Shown here piece after piece: positions 53,884-63,299 of a DNA stretch of 64,000 bases. The DNA is from Lachnospiraceae bacterium. GTDB lineage: Bacteria; Bacillota; Clostridia; Lachnospirales; Lachnospiraceae. The stretch spans positions 1 through 64,000 of the forward strand of contig SFGF01000008.1 of the NCBI GenBank assembly GCA_004556655.1, read 5' to 3'. The number at the start of each line of letters is the position of its first letter. The first letter of the stretch is position 1. The notes under the pieces were generated by a model, which saw only the letters and a list, made by a program, of their open reading frames with translations, ran no database searches and was not told the DNA's origin. Made by a program: the position numbers and the translations under genes.

Positions 53884-56334
53884 ATGAAGACACAGTATAC
53901 GGATCAGGCGAAAACTGCGATACTGTATGCGGAAAAAATTGCACGTAAGTGCGGGCACAGTTATATAGGAACAGAGCATCTTCTGGCAGGACTGCTTCAT
54001 GAAGAACAGGGAACAGCCGGAATGGTGTTGAGAGATATGGGATTGAGTGAAACAAAACTTCTGGATTTGATCGAGAAACTAATCGCTCCTGCTTCCGATG
54101 TCATGGTGGCTGATTCTCGTGGATATACGCCGAGGGCGGAAAGAGTGTTAGAGAACAGTCAAAGAGAGGCTGTTGATTTCAAAAGTACTAGAGTAGGAAC
54201 AGAGCATCTTCTTTTGGCTATGTTGAATGAAGTTGATTGTGTAGGTACCAGACTACTTCATACTATGGGAATCAATATTCAAAAGCTTCAGACGGAGATT
54301 CTGATTGCCATGGGAGAAGAAGGTGCTGCTGCAAGGGAAGAGGCAGCAAAAAAAGGCGGAATCAGTAAAGCAGTGATTGGGACGCCTACACTGGATCAGT
54401 ATAGCCGTGATCTTACGGAACTTGCCCGCCAGGGAAAACTGGATCCTGTTGTGGGAAGGGAAGATGAAATTGCCCGGGTGATTCAGATTCTGAGTAGACG
54501 GACAAAGAATAATCCATGTCTGGTTGGTGAACCGGGAGTGGGTAAGACAGCGATTGTTGAAGGACTTGCACAGAGGATCGTTGAAGGATTGGTACCTGAG
54601 ACAGTAAAAGACAAACGGGTGGTTGTCCTGGATCTATCCGGCATGGTGGCAGGCTCTAAGTACCGTGGAGAATTCGAGGAACGGATCAAAAGAGTTGTTG
54701 CAGAAGTGATGGAGCATAAAGGAATCTTGCTGTTTATTGATGAACTTCATACGATTATTGGAGCCGGTGGAGCAGAGGGAGCTTTGGATGCGTCTAATAT
54801 ATTGAAGCCTTCTCTGTCCAGAGGAGAGATTCAGATCATTGGAGCCACTACGCTGGAAGAATACAGAAAGTATATTGAGAAGGATGCAGCTCTTGAAAGA
54901 AGATTTCAACCGGTAACGGTAGAAGAACCGACAGAAGAACAGGCGGTAGAGATACTGAAAGGTTTGCGGCCATTTTATGAACAGCATCATGGTGTGAAAA
55001 TCACAGATGAGGCGTTGGATGCGGCAGTAAAGATGGCAGTACGCTATATTTCAGATCGTTTTCTTCCGGATAAAGCGATCGATTTGATCGATGAAGCAGC
55101 ATCAAAAGTACGGCTTACGGGATTTTCTGTTCCGGAAGCTTTAAAAGAGGGAGAAAAAGAAGTACGCAGGTTGACGCAGGAAAAAGAGGATGCAATCAAA
55201 GCCGGTGATTTTACTTTGGCAAAAGAGATTCAGGAACAACAGAATGATGCACGCAAGTCTTATGAAACAGCAAAAAAACGGTATGAAAGCCGCTACAGGA
55301 ATAAGAACTTGTCTGTGACCGAGGAGACGGTAGCTCAGATTGTTTCAGGATGGACCAAGATTCCTGTACAGAAATTGGCTGAAAAAGAGACAAAGCGGCT
55401 GGCACGTCTGGAAAATACACTTCATAAAAGGGTTGTGGGACAGCAGGAAGCAGTGACCGCAGTTGCAAAAGCCATTAAAAGAGGGCGTGTGGGATTAAAA
55501 GATCCGGCAAGACCTATTGGTTCCTTTCTGTTTCTCGGACCTACCGGAGTGGGAAAAACGGAATTATCCAAGGCATTGGCGGAAGCTGTGTTTGGTACAG
55601 AACAGGCAATGATCCGGGTCGATATGTCCGAATATATGGAAAAGCACAGTGTTTCCAAACTCATCGGTTCCCCGCCGGGATACGTGGGTTATGAAGAAGG
55701 TGGTCAGCTTTCGGAAAAAGTAAGACGAAATCCTTACAGCGTGATCCTGTTTGATGAGATAGAAAAGGCTCACCCTGACGTATTTAATATCCTTCTTCAA
55801 GTGTTGGATGACGGTCATATTACGGATGCCCAGGGAAGAAAGGTGGATTTTAAGCAGACCTGTATTATTATGACGTCAAATGCCGGTGCACAGAGTATCG
55901 TGGAACCAAAGAAACTGGGATTTGTCTCAGGTGAAGACGCAAAGAAAGATTATGAATACATGAAAAACAGTGTGATGGAAGAGGTCCGAAGAATCTTTAA
56001 ACCGGAATTCTTGAACCGAATTGATGAAATTCTTGTATTTCATATGTTGAATAAAGAAGAAATCCGACAGATTGTGAATATTTTGCTGAAGAAGCTTGAG
56101 AAACGTTGTAAGGATCAGATGAATATAGAATTGATCGTTCGAAGCAGTGTAAAAGATTATCTTGCGGAATCAGGATACGATAGTAAATATGGTGCCCGTC
56201 CTTTGAAGCGTACGATTCAGAATAAGATTGAAGACCGGATGGCAGAAGAAATTCTGGAAGGAAATATCCATGCAGGGGATAGGGTAATTGTGTCAATGTC
56301 TAAAAAAGATATAAAATTTTCTGTCACTGACTAG
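53884..56334 (+). CDS. clpC: ATP-dependent Clp protease ATP-binding subunit ClpC
   Basis: This AAA+ unfoldase feeds ClpP. The 816-residue protein starts at ATG 53884; a TTG at 53851 overlaps the gntR stop. Domains in order are two Clp_N repeats (1-145), AAA module 1 with Walker [10 protein letters not shown] (near 214), a middle domain with the UVR-like [18 protein letters not shown] (near 440), AAA module 2 with GPTGVGKTE (near 552), and a C-terminal D2-small domain. mcsA and mcsB, normally just upstream, are absent from the window. Confidence 0.96.
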   Translation: MKTQYTDQAKTAILYAEKIARKCGHSYIGTEHLLAGLLHEEQGTAGMVLRDMGLSETKLLDLIEKLIAPASDVMVADSRGYTPRAERVLENSQREAVDFKSTRVGTEHLLLAMLNEVDCVGTRLLHTMGINIQKLQTEILIAMGEEGAAAREEAAKKGGISKAVIGTPTLDQYSRDLTELARQGKLDPVVGREDEIARVIQILSRRTKNNPCLVGEPGVGKTAIVEGLAQRIVEGLVPETVKDKRVVVLDLSGMVAGSKYRGEFEERIKRVVAEVMEHKGILLFIDELHTIIGAGGAEGALDASNILKPSLSRGEIQIIGATTLEEYRKYIEKDAALERRFQPVTVEEPTEEQAVEILKGLRPFYEQHHGVKITDEALDAAVKMAVRYISDRFLPDKAIDLIDEAASKVRLTGFSVPEALKEGEKEVRRLTQEKEDAIKAGDFTLAKEIQEQQNDARKSYETAKKRYESRYRNKNLSVTEETVAQIVSGWTKIPVQKLAEKETKRLARLENTLHKRVVGQQEAVTAVAKAIKRGRVGLKDPARPIGSFLFLGPTGVGKTELSKALAEAVFGTEQAMIRVDMSEYMEKHSVSKLIGSPPGYVGYEEGGQLSEKVRRNPYSVILFDEIEKAHPDVFNILLQVLDDGHITDAQGRKVDFKQTCIIMTSNAGAQSIVEPKKLGFVSGEDAKKDYEYMKNSVMEEVRRIFKPEFLNRIDEILVFHMLNKEEIRQIVNILLKKLEKRCKDQMNIELIVRSSVKDYLAESGYDSKYGARPLKRTIQNKIEDRMAEEILEGNIHAGDRVIVSMSKKDIKFSVTD

Positions 56335-56460
56335 AAGTTTTTGTAAATTTGTTATATAATAGTATTGAGGGAAAGTTTTTTTCTGCCCTAATCTATGAGA
56401 AACAGCGCAGAGATTTACATCGAGAATGAAAACACAAGAGATAGAACTAGGAGGATATTT

Positions 56461-56877
56461 ATGTCTACAATCAAAGAATTGATCAGAACCGAAGAGGCTG
56501 GAGGTATTAGTTTTGGTAATTATGAGCTTGATACAAAGTCTAAACTTTCTGATTTTGAGTATGATGGTGATTTATATAAAGTGAAAACATTCCGGGAGAT
56601 TACCAAGCTTGAAAGAAATGGAATGTTTGTATATGAATCCGTTCCGGGGACTACCGTATTGGATATGAAGATTGGAACCAACGGTATGGTATTTGCAGTA
56701 GAAGGAACTGAAAACACACAGATTACTGTGGAGATGGAGGCAGACAGCGAATACAGAGTTACCCTTGATGATGTGGTTGCAGGCAATATGAAAACGAATC
56801 TGGGCGGAAAGTTATCGTTCAGTGCGGATCTTAGTCCGGATAAAGCAGTAAGAGTTGAAATCGATAAAGTATTATAA
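56461..56877 (+). CDS. Conserved small protein of unknown function
   Basis: ATG 56461 (MSTIKELIRTEEAGGISFGNYEL) follows TAGGAGGA; an upstream in-frame ATG at 56395 is less likely. The 138-residue protein is acidic and beta-rich, without signal, membrane segment or Cys. Similar Lachnospiraceae proteins are sometimes labelled endosialidase, but nothing in it looks catalytic to me. It lies between clpC and radA, 126 bases after the former, and is followed by a strong terminator. Confidence 0.75.
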   Translation: MSTIKELIRTEEAGGISFGNYELDTKSKLSDFEYDGDLYKVKTFREITKLERNGMFVYESVPGTTVLDMKIGTNGMVFAVEGTENTQITVEMEADSEYRVTLDDVVAGNMKTNLGGKLSFSADLSPDKAVRVEIDKVL

Positions 56878-56887
56878 AAGATAAGAC

Positions 56888-56921
56888 GGAAGTCGGATGA
56901 ACAGTCCGGCTTCCTTTTTTT
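56888..56921 (+). terminator. Rho-independent terminator
   Basis: GGAAGTCGGA (56888-56897) pairs with TCCGGCTTCC (56905-56914), one wobble, followed by seven T. Confidence 0.93.
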
Positions 56922-56946
56922 CGAAACGGTTGTGAGAGGTGGAAAG

Positions 56947-58335
56947 ATGGCAAAAGGAAAGAAAACAGTATTTTTCTGTCAGGAATGTGGATACGAATCA
57001 CCCAAATGGATGGGGCAGTGTCCGGGCTGTAAAAAATGGAATACCTTTGTTGAGGAGACGGTTTCTCCCTCTCAGGGAAAATCATCAGTAAAGGGAATGG
57101 GAAGTGTGAAAGCGGCAGAACCGGTAACGCTTTCACAGGTACAGATCAATGAAGAAGAGCGATTACATACAGGGAGTAAAGAACTGGATCGGGTGTTGGG
57201 CGGAGGTATCGTGGGTGGTTCTATGACACTGGTAGGCGGAGATCCAGGGATTGGAAAATCCACACTGCTTTTACAGGTGTGCCGCAATCTGGCAGATCAG
57301 GTTCAGGTTCTTTATATATCAGGTGAGGAATCTCTCAAGCAGATCAAGCTCAGAGCACAGAGAATTGGAGCATTCAGTGACAGGATGCTGCTTCTTTGTG
57401 AGACAAACCTGGATACGATCCGGCAGGTGATCGAACGCAAAAAACCGGATGTGGTAGTGATTGATTCCATACAAACCATGTATAATGAAGAGGTCGCATC
57501 GGCACCGGGAAGTGTCTCTCAGGTTCGGGAATCTACGGGTGTGCTTCTGCAGATAGCCAAGGGAATGGGTGTTTCTATTTTCATCGTCGGTCATGTAACA
57601 AAAGACGGAAATGTCGCCGGACCGAGAGTTCTGGAACATATGGTGGATACGGTGCTGTATTTTGAAGGGGATCGACATGCGTCTTATCGGATATTGAGAG
57701 GGGTAAAAAATCGTTTTGGCTCAACTAATGAGATTGGCGTATTTGAAATGAGAGAAGAAGGTCTTGTAGAAGTGGAAAATCCATCCGAGTTTATGCTGGA
57801 TGGAAGACCGGAGGGAGCGTCCGGTTCCGTAGTGGCATGTTCCATGGAAGGAACAAGACCGATCCTTATAGAGATTCAGGCACTGGTGTGCTCCAGCGGT
57901 TTTGGAATTCCCAGAAGAACCGCTGCCGGTACAGATTTTAATCGTGTGAATCTTCTGATGGCTGTACTGGAAAAACGATTGGGAATGAATCTTTCCTCCA
58001 GCGATGCCTATGTGAATATTGCAGGAGGTATCCGTATGAATGAACCGGCTATTGATCTGGGGATTCTGCTGGCTATCGTGTCAAGTTACAAGGATATTGT
58101 GATTGATGATAAAGTGCTTGTTTTCGGGGAAGTAGGATTAAGCGGTGAGGTCCGGGCGGTCAGTATGGCGGAACAGAGAGTCCAGGAGGCAAAAAAACTG
58201 GGATTTACTACAATCATTCTTCCGGCAGTCTGTATGAAGAGTGTGCAGAATATTACGGATGTATGTCTGATTCCGGTGGAAACCATACGGGATGCAGTTG
58301 GATTTTTGATTCAGGGTCAGCCGAAAAATAAATAA
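56947..58335 (+). CDS. radA: DNA repair protein RadA
   Basis: This RecA-like branch-migration helicase has a Cys4 zinc finger (CQECGYESPKWMGQCPGC, residues 11-28), Walker A GGDPGIGKSTLL, the RadA signature KNRFGSTNE and a C-terminal Lon-like domain. Starting at ATG 56947 (AGGTGG 5 bases upstream), it is 462 residues, normal length; a GTG at 56932 lies before that site. It follows clpC and a small gene, as in the widespread clpC-radA order; disA is not next. Confidence 0.96.
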   Translation: MAKGKKTVFFCQECGYESPKWMGQCPGCKKWNTFVEETVSPSQGKSSVKGMGSVKAAEPVTLSQVQINEEERLHTGSKELDRVLGGGIVGGSMTLVGGDPGIGKSTLLLQVCRNLADQVQVLYISGEESLKQIKLRAQRIGAFSDRMLLLCETNLDTIRQVIERKKPDVVVIDSIQTMYNEEVASAPGSVSQVRESTGVLLQIAKGMGVSIFIVGHVTKDGNVAGPRVLEHMVDTVLYFEGDRHASYRILRGVKNRFGSTNEIGVFEMREEGLVEVENPSEFMLDGRPEGASGSVVACSMEGTRPILIEIQALVCSSGFGIPRRTAAGTDFNRVNLLMAVLEKRLGMNLSSSDAYVNIAGGIRMNEPAIDLGILLAIVSSYKDIVIDDKVLVFGEVGLSGEVRAVSMAEQRVQEAKKLGFTTIILPAVCMKSVQNITDVCLIPVETIRDAVGFLIQGQPKNK

Positions 58336-58386
58336 ATACCTCAGTTGACAAGGCTGGAAGAGTTTGGTATATTTATTCAATAAGAG

Positions 58387-58434
58387 TAAAGACAAAGACG
58401 TTTTGTACAGAGCAAAGCGTCTTTGTCTTTTTTT
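58387..58434 (+). terminator. Rho-independent terminator
   Basis: AAAGACAAAGACG pairs with CGTCTTTGTCTTT around a 17-base loop, followed by a T run, isolating radA from the operon that begins at 58497. Confidence 0.93.
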
Positions 58435-58441
58435 GTATCAT

Positions 58442-58457
58442 AGGAAAAGCGTTTCCT
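58442..58457. promoter_or_regulatory. Palindrome upstream of the ATP-grasp operon
   Basis: AGGAAA-AGCG-TTTCCT, a 6-bp dyad with a 4-base centre, lies between the radA terminator and the operon, just before a possible -10 (TATACA, 58459-58464). A regulator-binding site is plausible. The -35 is not clear. Confidence 0.45.
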
Positions 58458-58496
58458 GTATACAGAATTTTGAAATATCGGAGGGAGGAGTCATTA

Positions 58497-59816
58497 TTGT
58501 ACGATTTAGATTTATATGATCGGACAGATACGATTAACGAATTGCTTGCCAGATATGGTGTGAAGTTTGGCATATATAAAAATAATCAATTTAAGGAACA
58601 GTTATTTCCATTTGATGCAATTCCGCGGATTATAACCAAAGAAGAATTTACCATTTTGGAAAAGGGGTTGATGCAGAGGGTAGATGCCCTGAATCTGTTT
58701 CTGAAAGATATCTACTCTGAAAAAAAGATTATCAGAGATAAAGTGGTGCCGGAGGATTTTATATATGCATCCAGCGGGTATTTGATCCAATGTGAAGGGA
58801 TTCTTCCGTCTCAGGGAGTGTATTCTCATATTTCCGGTATAGATCTTGTAAAAGGGAAAAATGGAGAGTGGTATATTCTCGAGGATAATCTCAGAGTTCC
58901 GTCCGGGGCTTCCTATCCGATGATTGCCAGAGGTCTTTGCAGACGATGTTCACCCCAGACTTTTCAGCAGGTACATCTGGAAGATAACCGTAATTATGCG
59001 CAGATGCTGAAAGAGACGATGGATGAAGTAAATACTGGCGGAATCAATGTAATTCTCACACCGGGCAGATACAATGCGGCATATTTTGAACATTCTTACC
59101 TTGCGGAGCAGACGGGAGCGCATCTGGTAAACGGAAGTGAACTGACGGTGGAAAATGATCAGTTATTTTTTATGGACTATTCAGGAAAGAAGGAAAGAGT
59201 GGGTGCCGTTTATCGGAGAATTTCTGATGAATATCTGGATCCGATGAATTTTAATCCGGAATCTGTGATCGGTATTCCTCATATTTTTGATGTTTATCGT
59301 AAAGGAAATGTAGCTTTGCTGAATGCACCGGCCAATGGTATAGCGGATGATAAGGGAATCTACTATTTTGTCCCGAAAATGATTCGCTATTATCTGGATC
59401 AGGAACCGATTCTGCAAAATGCGCCGACCTATCTTCCATTTTATGAGGAAGACAAAAAATTTGTTCTGGACAATTTTGACAGGCTGGTTCTTAAAGATGT
59501 GGCGGAAGCCGGCGGATATGGTGTTGTCTTTGCGGAGAAGATGACCAAAGAACAAAAACAGCAGTTTCTGGCTATGATGGAAAAAGAACCGAGACGATTT
59601 ATTGCTCAGGAAGTAATAGATTTTGAAGATCTTGATATTTTTGAAGGAGATCAGGCAGTGCCGAGAAAGGCAGATTTGAGAGCTTTTGTTCTGACAGGAA
59701 AGAAGACACAGGTGTGGAAGAGCGGGCTCACGCGTTTTTCCAGAAACCCGGATTCATTTATTGTGAATTCTTCACAGGGAGGAGGATTTAAAGACACATG
59801 GGTATTATCTCCGTAG
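58497..59816 (+). CDS. Circularly permuted ATP-grasp protein (COG2308, type 2)
   Basis: The predicted ATP-dependent amide/peptide ligase is about 439 residues. The start is TTG 58497 (L-YDLDLYDR), 6 bases after GGAGGAG; the frame is open upstream (TTG 58470), but that lies before the site. Family landmarks are ASSGYLIQCEGILPSQGVY, the metal/ATP motif ILEDNLRVPSGASYPM (near 127), and the C-terminal PRKADLRAFVL and NSSQGGGFKDTWVL. It overlaps the alpha-E gene by 19 bases. COG2308-COG2307-transglutaminase clusters are known and predicted to make or modify peptides; no product is established. Confidence 0.92.
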   Translation: MYDLDLYDRTDTINELLARYGVKFGIYKNNQFKEQLFPFDAIPRIITKEEFTILEKGLMQRVDALNLFLKDIYSEKKIIRDKVVPEDFIYASSGYLIQCEGILPSQGVYSHISGIDLVKGKNGEWYILEDNLRVPSGASYPMIARGLCRRCSPQTFQQVHLEDNRNYAQMLKETMDEVNTGGINVILTPGRYNAAYFEHSYLAEQTGAHLVNGSELTVENDQLFFMDYSGKKERVGAVYRRISDEYLDPMNFNPESVIGIPHIFDVYRKGNVALLNAPANGIADDKGIYYFVPKMIRYYLDQEPILQNAPTYLPFYEEDKKFVLDNFDRLVLKDVAEAGGYGVVFAEKMTKEQKQQFLAMMEKEPRRFIAQEVIDFEDLDIFEGDQAVPRKADLRAFVLTGKKTQVWKSGLTRFSRNPDSFIVNSSQGGGFKDTWVLSP

Positions 59817-60460
59817 AACAGACAGACCGGCTGTACTGGCTTGGTCGTTATACAGAAAGGGTTTACACCACTATGCGGCTGTTTTTTACAACATATGATA
59901 CGATGATAGATCAGCTTGCAAAAAAATATACGGATTTTTGTAAAGAATTGGACATTCCACAGATTTATACATCTCCAGAAGATTTTCTAAAAAGATATCC
60001 GTTTGATGAGGAAGACTGTAACTCTATGATCAGTAACCTGAAACGTGCGTATGACAACGCAATCGTACTAAGAGAGGAAATAGGTAGCGAAGCATTGTCT
60101 TATATCCAGCTTTCCATTTATGAAATGCAGAAAGCGGAAAGAAGTAATGCTCCCATGATGGAATTTCAGAAAATACTGGACAATCTGATGGCTTTCTGGG
60201 GGATCATCGATGATCAGATCGCCAGTGAAAATGTACGTAATATTCTGAAAGTCGGAAAAAGAGTGGAAAGAATTGATCTTTATGGCAGACTTCACAGCGA
60301 TAGAGAAAGTCTTACAAGGGAGATCCATCGTCTGATTGGAAGAGTACAACGCTGTAATCTTAAGTATCGACAGGAAGTCTTGGATCACCTTGTAGATTTT
60401 CTGGTGGAAGATGAGCTTGATTATCATAAAATTGTAGTGGAAATCGAGCAGTTCTTGTGA
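59798..60460 (+). CDS. Alpha-E domain protein (COG2307)
   Basis: The 220-residue all-helical protein has the alpha-E N-terminal signature SVEQTDRLYWLGRYTERVYTTMRLFF and repeated helices ending ...EIEQFL. At 220 residues it is shorter than the roughly 300-residue members I know. It accompanies COG2308 ATP-grasp proteins, sometimes fused to them, and is thought to act with them. The 19-base overlap with the ligase gene implies coupled translation and probably complex formation. Confidence 0.9.
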   Translation: MGIISVEQTDRLYWLGRYTERVYTTMRLFFTTYDTMIDQLAKKYTDFCKELDIPQIYTSPEDFLKRYPFDEEDCNSMISNLKRAYDNAIVLREEIGSEALSYIQLSIYEMQKAERSNAPMMEFQKILDNLMAFWGIIDDQIASENVRNILKVGKRVERIDLYGRLHSDRESLTREIHRLIGRVQRCNLKYRQEVLDHLVDFLVEDELDYHKIVVEIEQFL

Positions 60461-60486
60461 GAAAAACCAGTTTTGGAGGTGTGATT

Positions 60487-61272
60487 TTGAAAATATGGAA
60501 ACTGACGTATGAACTGTGCTGTCATTACAGTTCACCCGTCACCAGACATTCCTATACTCTGCGGTGTTTTCCGAGAGAAATGATATATCAAAAAGTACAA
60601 TCATGCAAATACGAGGTATGGCCCTGTTCCGGAGGCAGCCGGGGCAGGGATTCTTTTGGAAATTCTCTTCTGATCGGGAGGAGTGACGAGGAGCATGACT
60701 GGTTTCTGGTAAAAGTAGATTCCATCGTCATGACAGAAAAAATAGCAGAGCCGGAGATCAGGGAGTATCATCAGCTGGGAATGTACCGCAGTGCAACAAA
60801 GCTTACGGTATCAGGAGAAAAGTTGATCAAATTTTCACAGAAACTTTCAGATAAAAGAAGAGAAGATCCTTGGGAAAGAACAAATATTTTAATGGAAAAA
60901 CTTGAAGAAGTATTTGAATACAAGAGTGGTTCCACATCTTTTCATACGACAGCGGAAGAAGCATTTGCACAGGGCTGTGGTGTCTGTCAGGACTATGCGC
61001 ATATTCTTCTGGCTCTTTGCAGGAATGAGAATATGACTGCCAGATATGTTGCAGGTACGATTCCGGGAGAAGGACAGACGCATGCATGGATCGAGGTATG
61101 GAATCAGGGACGGTGGAAAGGGTTTGATCCTACCAATAACAGAGTTGTTGATGAGGATTATATCTGTCTCGCTTATGGACGGGATGCTGAAGACTGTAGT
61201 TTGAGTCAGGGGATCTTTGTAGGCGGAGGGAGCCAGCAACAGCATATATACGTGAAAATGGAGGAATATTAG
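60487..61272 (+). CDS. Transglutaminase-like cysteine peptidase (COG1305)
   Basis: The start is TTG 60487 (LKIWKLTYELCCHYSSPV), 7 bases after GGAGG; GTG 60481 and GTG 60457 are alternatives. The N-terminal beta domain (1-110) is the Bact_transglu_N type and the rest is a transglutaminase core with the triad Cys167 (GCGVCQDYAH), His199 (THAWIEVW) and Asp214 (KGFDPTNN), all present. There is no signal peptide, so it acts in the cytoplasm, probably hydrolysing or transferring the amide bond made by the ATP-grasp partner (inference from the conserved pairing). Confidence 0.92.
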   Translation: MKIWKLTYELCCHYSSPVTRHSYTLRCFPREMIYQKVQSCKYEVWPCSGGSRGRDSFGNSLLIGRSDEEHDWFLVKVDSIVMTEKIAEPEIREYHQLGMYRSATKLTVSGEKLIKFSQKLSDKRREDPWERTNILMEKLEEVFEYKSGSTSFHTTAEEAFAQGCGVCQDYAHILLALCRNENMTARYVAGTIPGEGQTHAWIEVWNQGRWKGFDPTNNRVVDEDYICLAYGRDAEDCSLSQGIFVGGGSQQQHIYVKMEEY

Positions 61273-62235
61273 GTGATAAAAACAGTTGCATCAGTATCTT
61301 TGCCGGTTCTGGAAAAACTGGAGATCAGGAAAAATCGGATCGAATCCGGTACGGATCAGAAAAAGAAGAGAATAAGCATCGTGACAGGGATTCACGGAGA
61401 TGAGCTGGAAGGACAGTATGTATGTTATGAACTTTCCAGACGTCTTCAGGAACATATGGAATGTCTGAATGGTATCGTGGATATCTATCCGGCTATGAAT
61501 CCTCTGGGCATTGATTCTATCACCAGAGGAATTCCTGCCTTTGATCTGGATATGAATCGGGTGTTTCCGGGAAATGAAGATGGTTCTATGACAGAATATG
61601 TAGCGGCAAAGATCGTGGAAGACCTGGCAGGTTCGGATCTTTGTATTGATATTCATGCAAGCAATATCTTCCTTACAGAAATACCGCAGGTGCGGATCAA
61701 TGAGCTTCATACGAAAACACTGGTTCCGTTTGCAGAAAAACTGAATGTGGATTTGATCTGGATCCATGGAAGCAGCACAGTTCTGGAATCCACTCTTGCT
61801 TATAGTCTGAACAGCAGAAACACCCCCACACTGGTGGTGGAGATGGGTGTGGGCATGAGAATTACAAAATCTTATTGCACACAACTTGTAAATGGTATTT
61901 TTTCTGTTATGAAAGACATGAATATGTGGAGTGGTCCGACAGAATCTGTGTGCACGCCTATGATTGCCCGGGGAGAGGATGCTGTATGCTTTTTGAATGC
62001 TCCCATAGCTGGTATTTTCATCAGTCAGGCGAAACACGGAGATTTTTTGCAGGATGGAGATCCTATTGGAATGATTGTGGATCCACTTAAAGGAATCATA
62101 CTGGAGAGACTCAAAGCTCCCACGGCCGGAATTTTATTTACGATAAGAGAATATCCGGTAGTGGATGAAGGTTCTCTGATAGCCAGAATATTGAAAAGGA
62201 CGGGAAGAAAAGATGAGAACGGTAACGATATATGA
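61273..62235 (+). CDS. Aspartoacylase/succinylglutamate desuccinylase-like zinc hydrolase, intact copy
   Basis: GTG 61273 directly follows the preceding stop (GGAGG 13 bases upstream). The 320-residue M14-like protein has zinc ligands His41 and Glu44 (GIHGDE) and His128 (DIHASN), an NR pair (DMNRVFPG) and the catalytic Glu190 (VVEMGVG). The C-terminal ~90 residues form a beta-barrel with lipoyl-like pattern (APIAGIF, APTAGIL). It should cleave an N-acyl or isopeptide bond. It overlaps its paralogue by 23 bases. Confidence 0.9.
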   Translation: MIKTVASVSLPVLEKLEIRKNRIESGTDQKKKRISIVTGIHGDELEGQYVCYELSRRLQEHMECLNGIVDIYPAMNPLGIDSITRGIPAFDLDMNRVFPGNEDGSMTEYVAAKIVEDLAGSDLCIDIHASNIFLTEIPQVRINELHTKTLVPFAEKLNVDLIWIHGSSTVLESTLAYSLNSRNTPTLVVEMGVGMRITKSYCTQLVNGIFSVMKDMNMWSGPTESVCTPMIARGEDAVCFLNAPIAGIFISQAKHGDFLQDGDPIGMIVDPLKGIILERLKAPTAGILFTIREYPVVDEGSLIARILKRTGRKDENGNDI

Positions 62236-63139
62236 AAATCACTCACTGTACAGAGATAATTTTAAAGTACAGGGATACGTCTTTGGAACAGGGAAAAAGG
62301 CTGTCTGTATCATTGGAAATATGCGCGGAAATGAATATCAGCAGCTGTACTGTTGTTCTCAGCTTGTAAAAAGACTGAAACAGCTGGAAAGTGAAGATAA
62401 ACTGATTCCTGGATATGAGATTTTAGTAATTCCATCTGCAAATCCTTATTCGATCAATATTGAAAAGCGTTTCTGGCCCATTGACAATACGGACATTAAC
62501 AGGATGTTTCCCGGGTATGTGAAAGGAGAAACGACACAGAGAATTGCCGGAGGTATTTTTGAAAAAATACAGGAGTATGAGTGTGGGATTCAGTTTGCGT
62601 CCAATTATATGCCAGGGGAGTTCATGCCTCATATCAATATTATGAAAACAGGGTTTGAAGATGTTCAGCTTGCGAAAAAATTCGGAATGCCGTATGTGGT
62701 GGTCAGAAATACAAGACCTTATGATACAACAACATTAAATTATAATTGGCAGATCTGGAATACCAAGGCATTTAGTTTATATACGACCAGTACAGCACAG
62801 ATTAATCATGAGAGTGCGCAAAGAGGAGTGGAATCAGTGCTTACTTTTCTGGGTCAATGTGATTATATCCGATATTCCAGAAAGGAACGTTTTTTATCAC
62901 AGATTATCGACGATCAGGATATGATATCGGTACGTGCTCCCGAAGCAGGACTGTTTGAACCTCTTGTTCATGTAGAACAGGAGGTACATAAAGGGATGAT
63001 ACTAGCAAAAATCCTGAATCCGGTTGATGGGGAAGAAATTGCCCAAGTGTATGCTCCTTCTGAGGGAATTGTGTTTTTTATGCACAATGAACCCCTGACC
63101 TATGGACATACAGCAGTGCTTAAAATGATTCCGGTATAA
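62213..63139 (+). CDS. Degenerate aspartoacylase-like paralogue, predicted inactive
   Basis: The 308-residue protein aligns with the preceding one along its whole length (NMRGNE with GIHGDE; DINRMFPG with DMNRVFPG; QFASNYMPGEF with DIHASNIFLTE). Zinc His41 is replaced by Arg38, His128 by Phe, and the catalytic Glu190 region reads LYTTST. Only the first Glu (Glu41) and the NR pair remain. The C-terminal barrel (APEAGLFEPLV, APSEGIVFF) is kept. It has no frameshift and looks maintained, so it is probably a non-catalytic partner or binding subunit of its neighbour. It is the last gene of the operon. Confidence 0.85.
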   Translation: MRTVTIYENHSLYRDNFKVQGYVFGTGKKAVCIIGNMRGNEYQQLYCCSQLVKRLKQLESEDKLIPGYEILVIPSANPYSINIEKRFWPIDNTDINRMFPGYVKGETTQRIAGGIFEKIQEYECGIQFASNYMPGEFMPHINIMKTGFEDVQLAKKFGMPYVVVRNTRPYDTTTLNYNWQIWNTKAFSLYTTSTAQINHESAQRGVESVLTFLGQCDYIRYSRKERFLSQIIDDQDMISVRAPEAGLFEPLVHVEQEVHKGMILAKILNPVDGEEIAQVYAPSEGIVFFMHNEPLTYGHTAVLKMIPV

Positions 63140-63180
63140 AAGGTATCCGTAATCATTTTATTAAAAAAATATAAAAAGCA

Positions 63181-63208
63181 TTGACAGAAATTATTTTCAC
63201 TGTATAAT
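63181..63208 (+). promoter_or_regulatory. Promoter of marR-citrate synthase unit
   Basis: TTGACA (63181-63186), 16 bases, TATAAT (63203-63208), giving a leader of about 110 bases that contains a hairpin and a CIRCE-like site. Confidence 0.85.
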
Positions 63209-63231
63209 GGTTTAATAATAAACAGTTTAAT

Positions 63232-63262
63232 AAGAGTTCCTTCTGGGGGGGACTCTTTCTTT
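63232..63262 (+). promoter_or_regulatory. Attenuator-like hairpin with G tract in leader
   Basis: AAGAGTTCC (63232-63240) pairs with GGGACTCTT (63249-63257, one wobble), followed by a weak T-rich stretch. A run of seven G forms the loop side and stem. Confidence 0.55.
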
Positions 63263-63272
63263 AAATTGATAA

Positions 63273-63299
63273 TTAGCACTCAATGAATGAAAGTGCTGA
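63273..63299. promoter_or_regulatory. CIRCE-like element (HrcA operator)
   Basis: TTAGCACTC, nine bases, AAGTGCTGA. The first arm is a perfect match to the CIRCE consensus (TTAGCACTC-N9-GAGTGCTAA), the second 7 of 9, and the spacing is exact. It lies in the leader, the usual CIRCE position. Confidence 0.7.

Noticed and set aside
58442..58457. Canonical cre or LacI operator before the ATP-grasp operon
   Set aside because: The dyad centre is GC with a 4-base gap and does not match the cre consensus; kept only as an unspecified palindrome.
63245..63251. Phase-variable G tract
   Set aside because: The seven-G run is in the leader, not in a reading frame or promoter spacer, so slippage would not switch translation.
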